Assembly (NCBI RefSeq): GCF_021462225.1
Contig: NC_061818.1
Coordinates: 21,711,978-21,775,977, forward strand
Reading direction: 5' to 3'
Length of the DNA: 64,000 bases
From: Girardinichthys multiradiatus
Taxonomy: Eukaryota; Chordata; Actinopteri; Cyprinodontiformes; Goodeidae
Shown here in pieces: positions 20,601 through 33,200 of this stretch (positions are counted from its first letter, which is position 1; the number at the start of each line of letters is the position of its first letter). Under the pieces are notes generated by a model. It was not told the origin of the DNA. It saw only the letters and a list, made by a program, of their open reading frames with translations, and did not search any database. The translations under genes were made by a program, and so were the position numbers.

Positions 20601-23600
20601 TGTATAGGTCTTGAACTTTTTCACCTTTTAACATACTGTGTTTAATATGATCTCAACACAAAGTAGCATAAATGGGAATGGGAATTAAAATGATGCATAG
20701 TTTTCAAAATGTTTTACACCAAAAAATCTGAAAGTGCGACTTGCATTTGTCTTAAGTCCCCCTGAGTGAATACTGTGTCTCTTTAATTACAGCTCCAGCT
20801 CCTGGGGTACGCCTACCACCAGCTTTACACATTTAGAGAATGAAATTTCTGTCCATTCTTTTTTGAAAAATAGGTCAAACTCAAGGACAGACTCCATAAA
20901 CACAAATTTTAAAGTCTTGCCATATATTTTCAATTAGCTTTAGGTCTGGACTTTGACTGGATCATTTAAGCACCTGAATGCTTTGGTATAAGCCTTTCTA
21001 TTGTAGTTCTGGCGGTATGTTTAGGTTCATTGTGGAAGGTGAACCTTCACCTCTGTTTTAAGTATATTGCATCTTGTAACAATTTTTAAACCAGGACTGT
21101 AACCAGGATTCCTCTTCATTTATCTTTATCCATCTTCCCATCAACTCTGACCCACTTCCCTGTCCCTGTAGAAGTAACAGATTCCCACAGCATGATACTA
21201 CTACCATCATCTTTCGTTGTACGTATGATGTTGCCAAACAGCATTATGCATATAGGCCAGACATTTTCAGTTTTAGTTTTATCAGGTAGCACCACCTTCT
21301 TCCAAGTATTTTTTGGCTTGTGGAAAACTGCAAGTAGGACTTCGTATAGCTTTTACCTCTTTCATATAGATTTGTTGAGTACATGACTAATACGTATTGT
21401 GTCTACTGATTTTTATAACCTAATCATACTTTGAGTTTCTCCACAACTTTTTCCCTGGCCTTAATGATGCTGTTTGTTCACTGATGTTCTTTAACAAACC
21501 TCTGAGGGCTTCACAGCATAGCTACATTAACACTGAGATTCAATCCCACACAGGCGGACTCTGTTTGCTGATTAGGTGACCTCTGAAGGCATCAGTTGCA
21601 CTAGATTTGTTTTAGGGGTATTAATTGCAAGCGAGATGAATGTACGGAACTTCTCAGATTTTTATTTGTAACAAAGTTTAAAAAGCATTCATCTTATTCC
21701 TTTTTCTGTGCACCGCTTTGTGTTGGTTTATCTTATTAAATCCCAATAAAATACATTGCAGTTTGTGGTTGTAATGAAGTTTGAATGTTTGAAGACTTTT
21801 GCAAGTCAATGTCTAGAACCAAATCAGAAAAGATTGGAACTATATGTAAAATTTGGATTATCAGAACAAGTTTTATCCTGTTAATTTAAATTAATTTGTT
21901 CATCTTTTAAAATGGGTATGAAAATTACACGCTGACCATGACGAGTCTTTGAAAGGTCCATATTTTACCCTTAGATTTAGCCTTTCTCAGAGTTCTTCTG
22001 AAAAACTTGTTGGCATATTTTGCTGTTCAAAAATGTACCACTTCACAGTAACAGTGATTAAGAGAAGAATACACGGGTAGTTTAACTGATCATTTACTGT
22101 CTTATCAGTTAAGTGACAACAGTGAGTTATAGGATCACTGTACCCATTCTGGTTTACTCTAAATAAAGTGTCTCAATGAGGATCTTAGTTACCCATTCAC
22201 CACAACCTGGAAACTGAGAGTCTTCCTTGGTTCTCTGCAGGTGATTGTGCAGCGCTCTCTGGCTGCAAAGACTTTGACCCACGCTAAGGGTGGGTCGCTC
22301 CTGGCTGCGTACCTGAAAGTTCTGCCTTTCTTTGCCATCATGCTCCCTGGGATGATCAGCAGGATCCTCTACACAGGTACAGAATAGGATTTATGGGATC
22401 AGTCACGTTGTTTCAGTTTGTATTCTTCTTGTTCACTGTATGATAAATTTTGTATAGATGAAGTGGCGTGTGCAGACCCTGACCTGTGCAAACAGATTTG
22501 TGGGAATTCAGTGGGATGTTCAGACATTGCTTATGCCAATCTGGTTATGGAGCTTCTGCCTGCAGGTGAGACACTGGTTCTGATGTCAATGTTAATGTAA
22601 ACATTGCAAACACAGTCAACTACTTGCAACTCTTCCTTCTCAGGGCTGCGAGGTCTCATGATGGCTGTGATGATTGCTGCTCTCATGTCATCTCTGACAT
22701 CCATCTTCAACAGCTCTAGTACCATTTTCACCATGGATTTATGGAAGAGCTTCAGATCTCATGCTTCTGAATGGGAGCTCATGATTGTTGGGAGGTATGA
22801 CTCATTTTAGCACCAGCACAAAGTACAGAAACTCACAGTATGAATAGATTTAAAAGGATGTTGGTGATTTTTGTAAATATGGTACAAACTAGGCAGTATT
22901 TTTAACAAAGAATATGTTTGTTTTTTTTACTTTCAATTTGACCATCTAAGTCTTAATCCACAATGTATTCTCTTTATTGTAAAGTGTGTATTCTACTTTT
23001 CTATAAACCAATACAAAGTAGTTTTTTTTTACTAATTTCTGAAAAGAAACTACTATTAAAATGTACTAAAATCTGATAAGTGTGGTCCCTTTTACTCTGA
23101 TACCCCTAAATAAAATGCATTGCAACAAATTCTCCTCAGAACTTTTTTAATTAGTCAACTCTTATGGGAGAATTACAGCTATTAGTCATGCATTTGGTAA
23201 AATTGGCATTGACCCACTGGGCAAGGAGGATGGCATTGTTTAAAGAAAGCCATCAGAAGTTATGTTTAAAGTTTGCCACAAAGACTAAAGGAGATAAAGA
23301 AAAAATGAGGAAGAATGTGCTCTGGTCAGATAAGATCAAAATGTAACTTTGTTTGTGTCTACATGAAACCACATGTCACAGACAAAAATAAAACTGCACA
23401 TCACCCTGAACACATCCTTACTGTGAAACATGGTGAGGCAGCAAGATGCTTTGGGCATGCGTTTCATCAGCAGGCACAAAGAGGCTGGTCACAGTTGTTA
23501 GTTAGTTGGGACGTTGTATGGAGCTAAATACAGGGCAATCCTCGTGGTGGCCGCAGAAGACCAAAAACTGGGGCAGAAGTTCACCCATTAGCAGCCCCAA

Positions 23601-25248
23601 ACAGCCACAGATACAACAAAATTGTTTTGATTAAAGCATGTCCATGTATTAGAATGGCCTAGTTCAAGTGCAGACCTAAATTTAATTACGTATCTGGGGC
23701 AAAACTTGAAAATGGATGTTCAAAGACTTTCTCCATCCAATCTGTGTGTGAGTGTGAGCTGTTTTGCAAAGAAGAATCAATACTTGCAGTGGTAATGGCA
23801 GCCAAAGGAGGTTTAACAAAGTATTGAATAAGTGACACTTTATCTTTTTTAGATTTCTGTTTGTAAAATAATTTGAAAACCATTTTTATGCAGTGCTTTG
23901 TCTAAAATCCCAATAAAATAAATAGTAATTTGGGGTTTTGATGTAATAAAAGTAAAATTGTTTGAATACTAATGCATGGTACTGTACTCCCAAAGTAATG
24001 ACTTTTCCAACTGTTTCCACATTAATCTTTATCAATTGAGTTTAACAACAAAGCATCTAGTGATGCTGATATTTTACATATTGAGTCATCATGTCACCCT
24101 CACAGACCTGAGCTGCATTACTTAGCATTTAAATCTTTAAACTGTGTGTGCACGCTGCAGGGTGTTTGTGCTCGTCCTGGTGGCGGTATCAGTGCTCTGG
24201 ATTCCTATTGTCCAGGCTAGTCAAGGAGGCCAGCTCTTCATCTACATCCAGTCCATTAGCACCTACCTGCAGCCTCCTGTGAGCATTATCTTCCTCATGG
24301 GCTGCTTCTGGAAGAGGACTGATGAGAAAGTGAGGAGCTACAGCTTCAGAGTGCATTTACAACTGAGCCCTTCTGATGTATTGTGCTTATAGTAGGATGT
24401 TCTGTCATGCAGGGTGCATTCTGGGGTCTCGCCATTGGTCTCACTGTGGGCTGCATACGCATGTTGTTGGACTTCATCTACCCTGCACCACTGTGCTTTG
24501 AAGAGGACGACAGGCCCAGCGTGCTAAAATACGTCCATTACCTCTACTTCTCTATGCTGCTGTCATTCATCACCCTGGGTGTGGTGGTTGTAGTCAGTCT
24601 GGCTACTGAGGAACCCACTCCAGAACAGGTGACGCTGCAGTCTAACCTTTTCTCTGCTGGTTCTCTTTGTTTACACCCATACAGAAATAAAATTATTAAA
24701 TTTACCCGCAGCGCCACTAGGTGTCAATAATGTGTTAGGATACATGTTGAAGCAGACTCCAGCAGTGACATAAGTTCTCACTGCTTTACTTTTTAAACAG
24801 ATAAGTCATCTCACTTGGTACACAAGGTTTGATCCAGTGAAGCCAAAAGAGCAGGTGATCCCAGTGGAGCAGAGACATACAGGAGGAGACGCAGAGAGCA
24901 GAAATGGACAAGCTGGCCATCAAAGGAGAAGTCTGTCTCTGCTGCATATCTTGACACTTCTCCTTTCCAACTGGCTTATTCAGTTTTTTTCCATATTTTT
25001 CACTGACCTTGGCAGACTCTGCTTCATCTGTGTCCAGCGCTCCCAGTCAGTCCAGGTTCATATCCGCCATCTACTGGTTGTGTGGGATGGAGAGGCGACA
25101 GGAGGCGGACAGCAACACTGTGACTCCTCCTGCCCCCAAGCAGATCATCTGCACTCTGGATGAAAAGCCAAATCTGCGGCACCTTGTCAACAGCAACCTC
25201 ATCATTTGCCTCTCTGTAACCGTCTTCATCATCGGTTACTGGGCTTGA
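17675..25248 (+). CDS. slc5a11: Sodium/myo-inositol cotransporter 2 (SMIT2)
   Basis: Fifteen coding exons: 17675-17824, 19147-19218, 19416-19520, 19602-19661, 19734-19838, 19927-20032, 20167-20247, 20334-20539, 22241-22376, 22458-22565, 22644-22794, 24161-24329, 24413-24628, 24801-24930, 25016-25248. Joined, they give 675 residues, the human SMIT2 length as I recall it. The protein is a 14-helix plasma-membrane symporter (SSF family, LeuT-like fold) that takes up myo-inositol with sodium. Signatures: [20 protein letters not shown] in helices 1-2, [52 protein letters not shown], and [20 protein letters not shown] (SSF signature). The phrase [18 protein letters not shown] and the membrane-embedded end IIGYWA favour SLC5A11 over SLC5A9/A10. 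The ATG is the first base triplet of its exon. The last intron (24931-25015, 85 bp) has a weak donor (GAA/GTCTGT) but is needed to keep frame. Confidence 0.92.
20588..21815 (-). mobile_element. Tc1-type relic in slc5a11 intron
   Basis: Minus-oriented old Tc1-type copy. Recognisable parts are the decayed terminal repeat at about 20588-20720, GATTCCCACAGCATGATACT at about 21180, the DDE-region antisense text, CTTAATGATGCTGTTTGTTC at about 21460, and the far terminal repeat ending near 21815 (GAAGACTTTTGCAAGTCA). It has stops in all frames. It accounts for most of the 1.7-kb intron between exons 8 and 9. Confidence 0.7.
22975..23988 (+). mobile_element. Tc1-type relic in slc5a11 intron
   Basis: Plus-oriented transposase relic with many stops and shifts. 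Readable pieces are GTGCTCTGGTCAGATAAGAT (23318-23337, first catalytic-aspartate region), CATCACCCTGAACACATCCT at about 23400, the AGAATGGCCTAGTTCAAGTG region (about 23651), and an AAGGAGGTTTAACAAAGTATTGA end at about 23805-23827. The right terminal repeat ends near 23988 (ATGCATGGTACTGTA). It fills most of the intron between exons 11 and 12. Confidence 0.7.
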
Positions 25249-25260
25249 TGGGCAGAACTC

Positions 25261-26205
25261 TATGCAATTCCTTATGAAAGTATTCCTACCCCTGAGACTT
25301 TTTCAAGTTGCAGCCACAAAGGCCAATGCATTCTATATAAGGAGCTTTATGCAATAGATCATTTTGAAGTAGAGGGAAAATGTTAGTTTGGCATGTATTT
25401 CTATTCCCCTTACTCAGATACCCCTAAATTAAATCCAGTGCAACCAACTGCCTTCAGAAGTTGGCAAATTAGCAAACAAAACATAACTGTATGTAATTTA
25501 ATCTCAATATAAACCCAGATATTCTGTGAAGGCCTCAGAGGTGAGATAGAGAACATTAGAGAACTAACAGCATTATGAAGACCATGGAAGGAGGCGAGGC
25601 TTAAAGTTGTGGAGAGGTTTAAAGCAGGGTTAGATTAGCCTTGAACATCTCATGGAGCACCGTTTAATCCATCACCTGACAATGAAGAGTATGGCACAAC
25701 TAACACTGACTAGCCCCATGGGGAAACATGGCAGTGGCAACATAATACTGTGGGAATCCTTTTTATTCCAGCAAGCACAGGGAAGCTATGGAATGATGGA
25801 CACAAATGCGGGGAAAGAGTGGACAAGACCTTCAGTCTCTAGTCGCATAAGATGCAGATTGAGTTTTCAGATGTTAATTTGTGCAAACAAAATAAATAAA
25901 ATGAAACCCTTGCATAATTTTTTCATAATCATGTTCTCTTGTGTTGGTGTACGGCGAATGGACTTAACTTTTAAAGCATTTTCCAGTCATACCGACCACC
26001 TGAAGCGATGTCTGTACACCAGAGCCACATTACACTCTAACAAGCGCACACGTTCATCCACCAATACATGGGTTTGGTCTGCAAACAGGGGTAGCAAGCT
26101 GGAATCAAACCCACAACTTGCTCTTCCCATTCAGCCACAGTCTCCATAAAAATACATTAAACCTTGTGGTCATGTTGTGACACAATGTGAAAATATTTGC
26201 AGTGG
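25261..26205 (+). mobile_element. Tc1-type relic between slc5a11 and arhgap17
   Basis: Starts with a decayed terminal repeat (TATGCAATTCCTTATGAAAG, followed by TATTCCTACCCC) just 12 bp after the slc5a11 stop, so it may form part of that gene's 3' untranslated region. Transposase-like traces (GGAAACATGGCAGTGGCAAC, ACTGTGGGAATCC) run to about 25860. The stretch 25940-26150 is different sequence with no assignment. The right end near 26160-26205 (GTGACACAATGTGAAAATAT) is a terminal repeat. AATAAA hexamers near 25890-25900 could serve slc5a11 as polyadenylation signals. Confidence 0.6.
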
Positions 26206-27234
26206 TACAAATACTACATGTATACCTTATGGACAGATTTAAATGTTTTATGGTACCTGGAGTTTAAAAAACCCCCAGATAGTTCAATTAAGCTTCTAAA
26301 ATGCTTTGTATTATTTTTAATCTTGTTTTAAAAATAATATGTTTTACTGGGAAAGTATCTATAGTTGCAAAAATTGAGAAACTTCTTAAAATTATGGTCA
26401 AAATTGTGTATAAAACTCTTTAATTATGAACAGCTACGATGCAGAAAAGACAAGAAAACTCATAGTAAAAATCATACTCAAAAAAGGATTTTAATTGTTC
26501 TCCAGTATTTGGTCGAAGCTTTGATTTTGGTGTAAGAGTAATTAGTTACAAATGGAAAAAGATTGTCCCTTTTAACAATAAAATCAAATGTTGAAGCATT
26601 AAGTAGGACTTTTCCTTTTAAAAATCAGCTTAGGGGACATGAAATAAAATCTTGATTTAAAAATGAGAAAATCAAACTGCACCCTGTTGTATTACTCAAG
26701 ATATCTCTGTAAAATTGCCTGAAACCGCAGCAACATGCTCTGAACAGGCCTTTAGCGGAAGACAACTGCATATCTTATTGCACCCTTCCCGAAAAGTATT
26801 TGGTCACTGCAACTTTTAATGTGCTAAAGAAGTTATAATGATCTTTAGGTCTTTAGCCATGTCTTAATACCTTCCTGCTGAGTCTGAACATTACACTGAC
26901 ACAGGTAAGATGAAACCCTGGAAAGTGAAAATGCAGTTTAGTTTTATGATAAATAGGCAGCAGTTTGAATTCAAACCTTCTCATCCATACCTTGCAGGTT
27001 AAAAGGTATGGAAGCTAAAACCGCACTCCGATGCTCGTCTCCAAAAGAAACTGACATAGTTAAGTTGCTATATAAATGAGGTCCTTTAAGCTTTGGCTCT
27101 GCAATCCAGTCTCTAAACACTCAGCATATCATACAGCAAAATGAGTTCAATGTGATGGCTGCACAGGGGTTTTGTGGTTTAATCCCCCTATTGTATAACG
27201 AGGCTTAAATTAACAATAAAAGCTAGAGCATCTT
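26206..27234 (-). other. arhgap17: Probable arhgap17 3' untranslated region and spacer
   Basis: This lies directly downstream of the arhgap17 stop on the minus strand. No coding sequence is seen on either strand. Minus-strand ATTAAA variants occur near 26422 and 26491 and could end the transcript; no canonical AATAAA was spotted on that strand here. Confidence 0.4.
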
Positions 27235-30200
27235 TTACAGAGCAGTATTCTCTGTCTCGATGTGACGGTTTAGGTGCAGGGTCGGGGTGGAGGTGGGCTC
27301 TTGACCAGCAAAACCCATCACTTGTTGCTCCTCGATCACCTGAGGGACAAAAGCTTTTCCGATCTTCTTTATAACCAGGTTTCTATCTGTAAAAAAAAAA
27401 AAAAACAATCACCAAACACATCATGAAATAAGCAGCAAACAGCTGCACATGCACACCACTGCAAACGCCACATTCTTTAAGACACCAAGGACTCCTCTGC
27501 AATGCAAACATCATCAATACTTCTAATCATTGTTAAAGGTTTTTATGAGTTTCCTTGGTGTGTTAATCTGTAAATGCAATAAAAAACGTTGCATAGATCT
27601 GTGCAAAACCATTGACCACGGAAAATAAACAGTTTAAACCTGTTTAGAAGCATGTTTAGTCATCACAGCAAAGCAGTTCAATCTATACCTAAATGCAAGT
27701 GTATTAGGAACAGACAAATGGACAAAAACATGCCTTCAGACATAAACATACATGTGCATCTTCATAAATTAGAATATCATCAAAAGATTCCTCTTCTAAT
27801 TAGTGTTATTTACTTTCGGCATCTGGAGACTGAAATTTTGGCCCACTCTACTTTACAAAGCCTCAAGTCTTTTGCAGCTCAATCCTTTCTTTGGATATTC
27901 CTCTGTATTTACCACCACCCATCTTCTCATGAACTCTGAAGAGCTTCCTATACCAGCTAAAAAGCATTCCCACAGCATGATGCTGCCACCACCGTATTTC
28001 CCTGTGTGTACGGTCTGATCAAAGTGATTTACAGTATTAGTTTTCTGCCACAATCAGCATTTCAGAAGCAGGACAAAAGTTCCGTTTTTAGACATTTTTG
28101 CACCATTCATACTTTTGAATGATTACAAAAGTATGAATGGTGAACGATTAAACCTTTTTCCTTCCTCTTCACAATAATGCACCTCTTTGTGTTGGTAAAT
28201 CAGATTAAAGAAGAAGAAAGTCACTGACACCTCAAAAAGGTCATTGTTAAAGAAGTTAGGTCCTCAGAGTGCTATGTTCAAGCATATCAATGGAAAGTTG
28301 AGTGGAAGGAAAAAAGTGTTGTGGAAAAATTGCATACGCAACAGGGATAACTGAAACCCCTGAGAGAATTGTTCATCAAAAATCTTTTCGAAAATAGACA
28401 GAGAATCCTTTTCTATGGTCTTATGTTATATTTTGGTTTTACGAGAAACATTATTTTGTGTTTTCACTGACTGTAAGCCATATCTTTCAAAATGTAAACA
28501 ATGAAACATCTACATGAGTTTCAGTATTTACATTTATTTGCTGAAACAAATCAACCTTTGAATGATAACATAATTTATTGAGATGCACTTGTATCCATCT
28601 ATGTTACATGAATTAGACATTCAATGGAGCTCTAGTTGTTTTTCCATACAGACGCACAAACATGAAGCAGCAAAAAGGTCCAAGACACCAGCCAATGGGA
28701 ACCTTACCATCACCTGCCCGGCAAATCTCATCTTACAGGCAGGCTGGCAGCTCAGACATCTGCAATGTTTACACACATTTCTTGTCATGCTTTAGATCAC
28801 CACAGTCCTATTCAGTGTGACACAAATCGAGAAAGTGAAACCAGAAGAAGCCAGAAATCTAAATAAAGCAGCGCCTTAAGAGGAAGTTATAGATGGTTAT
28901 TGGCAGACGAGCAGAGGGGGAAAAAAACTATTTAGACGCTGAAACACTGTCACAAAGAAAAACATGGCTGGAGATGTTTTCTCCGCTTCAACTTGAACCA
29001 AAAGAAGAATGATTTAATAAAAATGCCAGAAAAACTTAAGCAACTTGTAAAATCTCACACATTCAGCTACCTTTATGAGGCAAATGTCATAAACATGCAT
29101 CTGGAATGATAACAATCCGCATTTAATACATTTGACCTAATAACAGAGCTTGCACTTATGACAACTTCATGTAAAAAATGTCTGCCTGATAAATTTATAT
29201 AAACAATTTTCTTTTTACAATTTTTTGCTGTGTATAATGAAAAATATGCATTGAATATTCTGCATCTGTACCTATCGAATCATTTATTTACCTGTTATGA
29301 TCTTGGATGCAGAGTTGCAGACGCCATTACCGTTGTCATTAGCTGCAGGCTGTGGTGGTGGAGGCATGCTGGGTCGTGGTCGCGGCTTTGGAGTGGGCCT
29401 GGAGGGGCGAGGAAGAGATCCAGTGTGGTATGACGGTGGAGTATCGGGAGGAGTGGGCGTTCTTGGAGGTGGGGGCGAGGACTCGCGGCCTCCCTGCGCC
29501 GGCTGGTGGGCTAGAGGAGGCTGTGGCGGTGGATGGCTCGGGGCTTGGATGACATCTTTGCTGGAGTGACGACGGGATGTGAGGGGTGGGTGACTGGGAG
29601 AACTGGGCAGCAGGGGGCTACTGGACTGAAAAGCGTATGGGCTGGGCTGTTTGGGTGGAGCTGGTGCCTGCTTTTTGGTGCCTTCAAAGCAGAGGATCAA
29701 AAATATATTATTTATACCCCTTGAACCCTTGCAACCATAAACTACAAAATATTTTACTGAGATTTTATGTGACGAATCAACAAATGGTAGCACATAATTG
29801 TAAAGTGAAAGGAAAATGATAAATTGTATTCAACATTTTTTTTCAAATTGAAATCTGAAAAGTGGGTATTGTGTACTTGTATTCAATCATGCCCAAATCA
29901 ATACTTTGTCCCTGCTAAAGAAAAGTGTACCCACAGCATGATGCTACCAACACCTTGTTTCGCTGTGGGAATGGTGAATTCAGGGTGATGTACAGTGTTA
30001 GTTTTGCCTCTGGCCCTCCGAGAACCTTTATCTGCAATTATAGGGTGTGTATCTACCACGTTTGCACATTTAGAGACCTAATTCTATCTTCTTTGCAAGA
30101 CGGAGCAAGATCAGTCAGATTGATGGAGAGCTTTCAATAACAGCTTTTAATAAATGTCTAGCCACTGATTCTCAGTAAGATTCAGCTCTAGACTTTGACT

Positions 30201-33200
30201 AGGCCATTCTATGCTTTGATCTAAACCATTCAATTGTGGGTTTGGCTGTATGTTCAGGGTCACTGCTTTATTGGAAGGTGAGCATCATAGTTTTTGCATC
30301 CTCTATCAGATTTTCATCCAGGACTGGCCTGCATTTAGCTCCCTCCTTCTTTCTATTAACTCTGACCAGCTACCCTCCTGAGGAGTAACATTGCCACAGC
30401 ATGATGCTGCCACCACTGTGTTTCATTGTAGAAAGTTATGTTCAGGTTAATGTGCAATTTTAATTGTTTACCACAAAGTGTTCTGCATGTTTGCCAAAAA
30501 ACACAATTTTGGTCCAATCTAAACAGATCACCTTCCTCTGCAGGAAGAAGATCTGTTTGATTTAGGGGAAAATGGGTTGCAAATACAGCTCTGTCACTGT
30601 TTTTTAGATATTGTTGAAAACCATGTATCATTTTTTTTCCATTTCACAGTTACGTTCTTATTTATGTTGCTTAATCACATAAAATCCCAATAAAATAAAC
30701 TGTAGTTTGGGATTGTAGCGGGACAAGAAGTGAAAAGGTTCAAGAGGTGTGAAAACAATGCGCTGTAAACAGGATATGAGAGTGTACACTGTTCTCACCT
30801 CTGCGGATCATATGTGGACTCGGCCCTCTTGACCCACCCTGTGACAGCGTGGTCCCGACTATAAGATGGGGTGAACCATTCCTCTGCGGAGGAGGGGTGG
30901 ATGTGGGCTCACGGGCTTGGCTGTTGAAAAACAACAAAGCAAAACATTACTAGTAGCCCACTTTCTACTCAAGACATTTTACAGGTGCAAAATCAAAACA
31001 AATCATGCACACAAACGGCGAACACATATTCCATCCATGATGAAGGTCAAAACAAGAGTAATGAACCAAAGAAAGAGACATTTAGGTAACAAGATGCAAA
31101 AAAAAGTCAGGAATTGCAAACACAAAACTGTTTCAGTAATGTGTTGCATGCAAAATGAAAAAGGCCATGAACCAGTTAAGCACTGGAACGTCCTGGTAAG
31201 AAGCACAAAATATCTTTAAAAATAGGTTCATCATCGCAAGCAGAACAGAGAAGAAAACAAAGCGCATGATCAAAGCAGAACATGATTATCATTGCAATGA
31301 AGTCTTAATTACTGAAGCCAAATTAAATGTTGTGCATGAGGTAGAAATTATTATTCAAAGAGATCCAGAGTGATTCTTACAGTTACCAACAAGACACTTG
31401 GCAAACACAAAGGGTAGGCGAGCTCCTGATTGGTTGACTGGCTGTGAGCGGACGATGGAGTACTGTTGCGACCTCAGCTCGCTCTTTACCTGCTGTCCTC
31501 GGCGCCGAGGAGCATTACAACCTGAGGTTGAACAGCGGCTGCTTGGACCCCACCCCCTTGAGCTTCACCACCTCCGCCACCACCACCAGCAGCACTCAGA
31601 CCCAGCTGCTTAGCCTCTGGAGCTGGCGACTGAACCTGGGGGGACTGCGGCTCAGGCTGGGAGGGACCACCGGTTTCCAGAGGGGGCAGTGTGGGTTGGA
31701 AGGTGGGTGAGGTTAGTTGTGTCTGCTTTCTATTTACAGTGCCGGTTCTGCGTGGAGTGGGCTCCGGTTTGTTAACACGGCTACGAAGGAGGGGGAAAGG
31801 GGAGAGAGTTCAGGAGGGCAAAACCAGATGCCAACCAAATAGAGTGATGGAGCAGGAGAACCAGAAAGAGACAGCGAGGGGAGTGAGAGACTGTGCGAAA
31901 CATACAAAGAGACGCTACTTCCTGAGTGCAGTGAAACCAGGCAAGGCAGAAATACCCAAAGAGGACAAAAAACCACATGACAGTCACCTTTGAAACAGAG
32001 CAACACTGGGCTGCACTCTCACTGCTAGAATAAAAGATACAGAGGCGACACCAGAGAAACAAAAAGCAACACAGGAAGCCCACACAAAATGTAAACCTAC
32101 AGAGAGAGCTAAGCTTTAATTGAAAATTAAAAAGATGACAAGAGTACAGAACAGTAATACAAAGAGATATAGACAAAATCATAACCCAACAACGAAGTTT
32201 CTTTAAAATGTCTATAAAAACAAAAAAGTGTTTCGTTACCATGAGTATGAAACTGTACGTGATTAAACTGTTGTGAAATCTCACAAACAATTCAGAAAAA
32301 AAGTGCACGGTTTACAGAAAACATCCTCCCTTCTTTCATAAGTCAGTAACTGAATTGATTAAGGCTACATCCTGCTATGGCACAGCTTTGAAGTCTAGGC
32401 TAGGCAGATCTTCAGTGGGCGTCTCGGTGACTGTGACGGACTCGTCGGCCACTACGTAAAGGGCCGACACTGCCGGGCCCCGCGACTCCTGTCTGCTCAG
32501 TGTCTTGGGGCGGGACGGTAGGCCGAGGGGCAGGCTGAGGCTGAGGTTGGGACGAGACGTGTACCTGTCTTTACGGGGCGTGTGAGAGTCCCCGTCGTGC
32601 CCAGTGCTGCCGGGGTGCTTCCTGTCCAGCCTGGGTTCCAAGTCTGGGGTTGGTGGGTGGCTGGGCATGGAAAACATGCCTGTAACATTGAAGTCCACCT
32701 CTGGCAAAACAAGAGCAGTTAATATAGGTAAATCAACTGTTCATTGTCACATTACAACAAACCTCAGTGTACATTACTGAAGACAAATGCTTGCTACTTC
32801 CCAAGTTTGGGTGTAAATGCTAGTATGCAGAGTGTTCTGTTTAGATAAGAGTAAAGGTATCTATTTAGCCTGCATCCATAACACTGTGTGGAGGAAAACT
32901 AACACTGCACATCACCCTGAATAAATCATCCCAGCAGTAAAACATGGTAGTGGTAGCATCATGCTGTGGGGGAAAACCAATCTGACTGCGCTTGAGCTAT
33001 TTTGAGAAGAAGAATAACGCAATCATTTTTAGACTTCACATATGGAAAGCTGGTAGAGACCATAAAACATTTGCAGCTATGACTGGAGAGAAAGGTGGTT
33101 CTGAAACGTCTCAGGGGAGCTGAACAGAAATGCACATCGTGTGTTTCTGAGTACCATGTATCCTTTATGTCCACTTCACAATTATGTGCTACTTTGTGTC

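Larger units (their letters stand above)
27235..32700 (-). other. arhgap17: arhgap17 exons 16-20: proline-rich tail and PDZ ligand
   Basis: Residues 443-805. Exon 16 starts EVDFNVTG after the GAP domain. Exon 17 has RRTGTVNRK and [12 protein letters not shown], then a glycine run (seven G) and alanine-rich text. Exon 18 ends GPSPHMIRR. Exon 19 holds SH3-ligand motifs: [44 protein letters not shown]. Exon 20 ends ENTAL, a class I PDZ ligand pattern (T-x-L). In mammals this tail binds SH3 proteins such as CIP4/amphiphysin-type partners. The tail is shorter and less conserved than in human, as expected for disordered sequence. Confidence 0.88.

Noticed and set aside
24837..25163. Reading slc5a11 exon 14 straight through as one 108-codon frame
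   Set aside because: It loses the conserved SMIT2 C-terminal sequence, which lies in another frame after a clear splice acceptor.
29297..29569. Glycine-rich open frames on the plus strand
   Set aside because: Shadows of the proline-rich arhgap17 exon 19 on the minus strand.
31490..31522. Alternative exon 17 donor at CAG/GTTGTA (31522)
   Set aside because: It leaves phase 0, which does not fit exon 18; the stronger donor at 31490 leaves phase 2 and fits.
31781..32308. 175-codon minus-strand open frame with hydrophobic content
   Set aside because: It lies in the arhgap17 intron between exons 16 and 17, in a frame that does not match either exon, and has no recognisable family.
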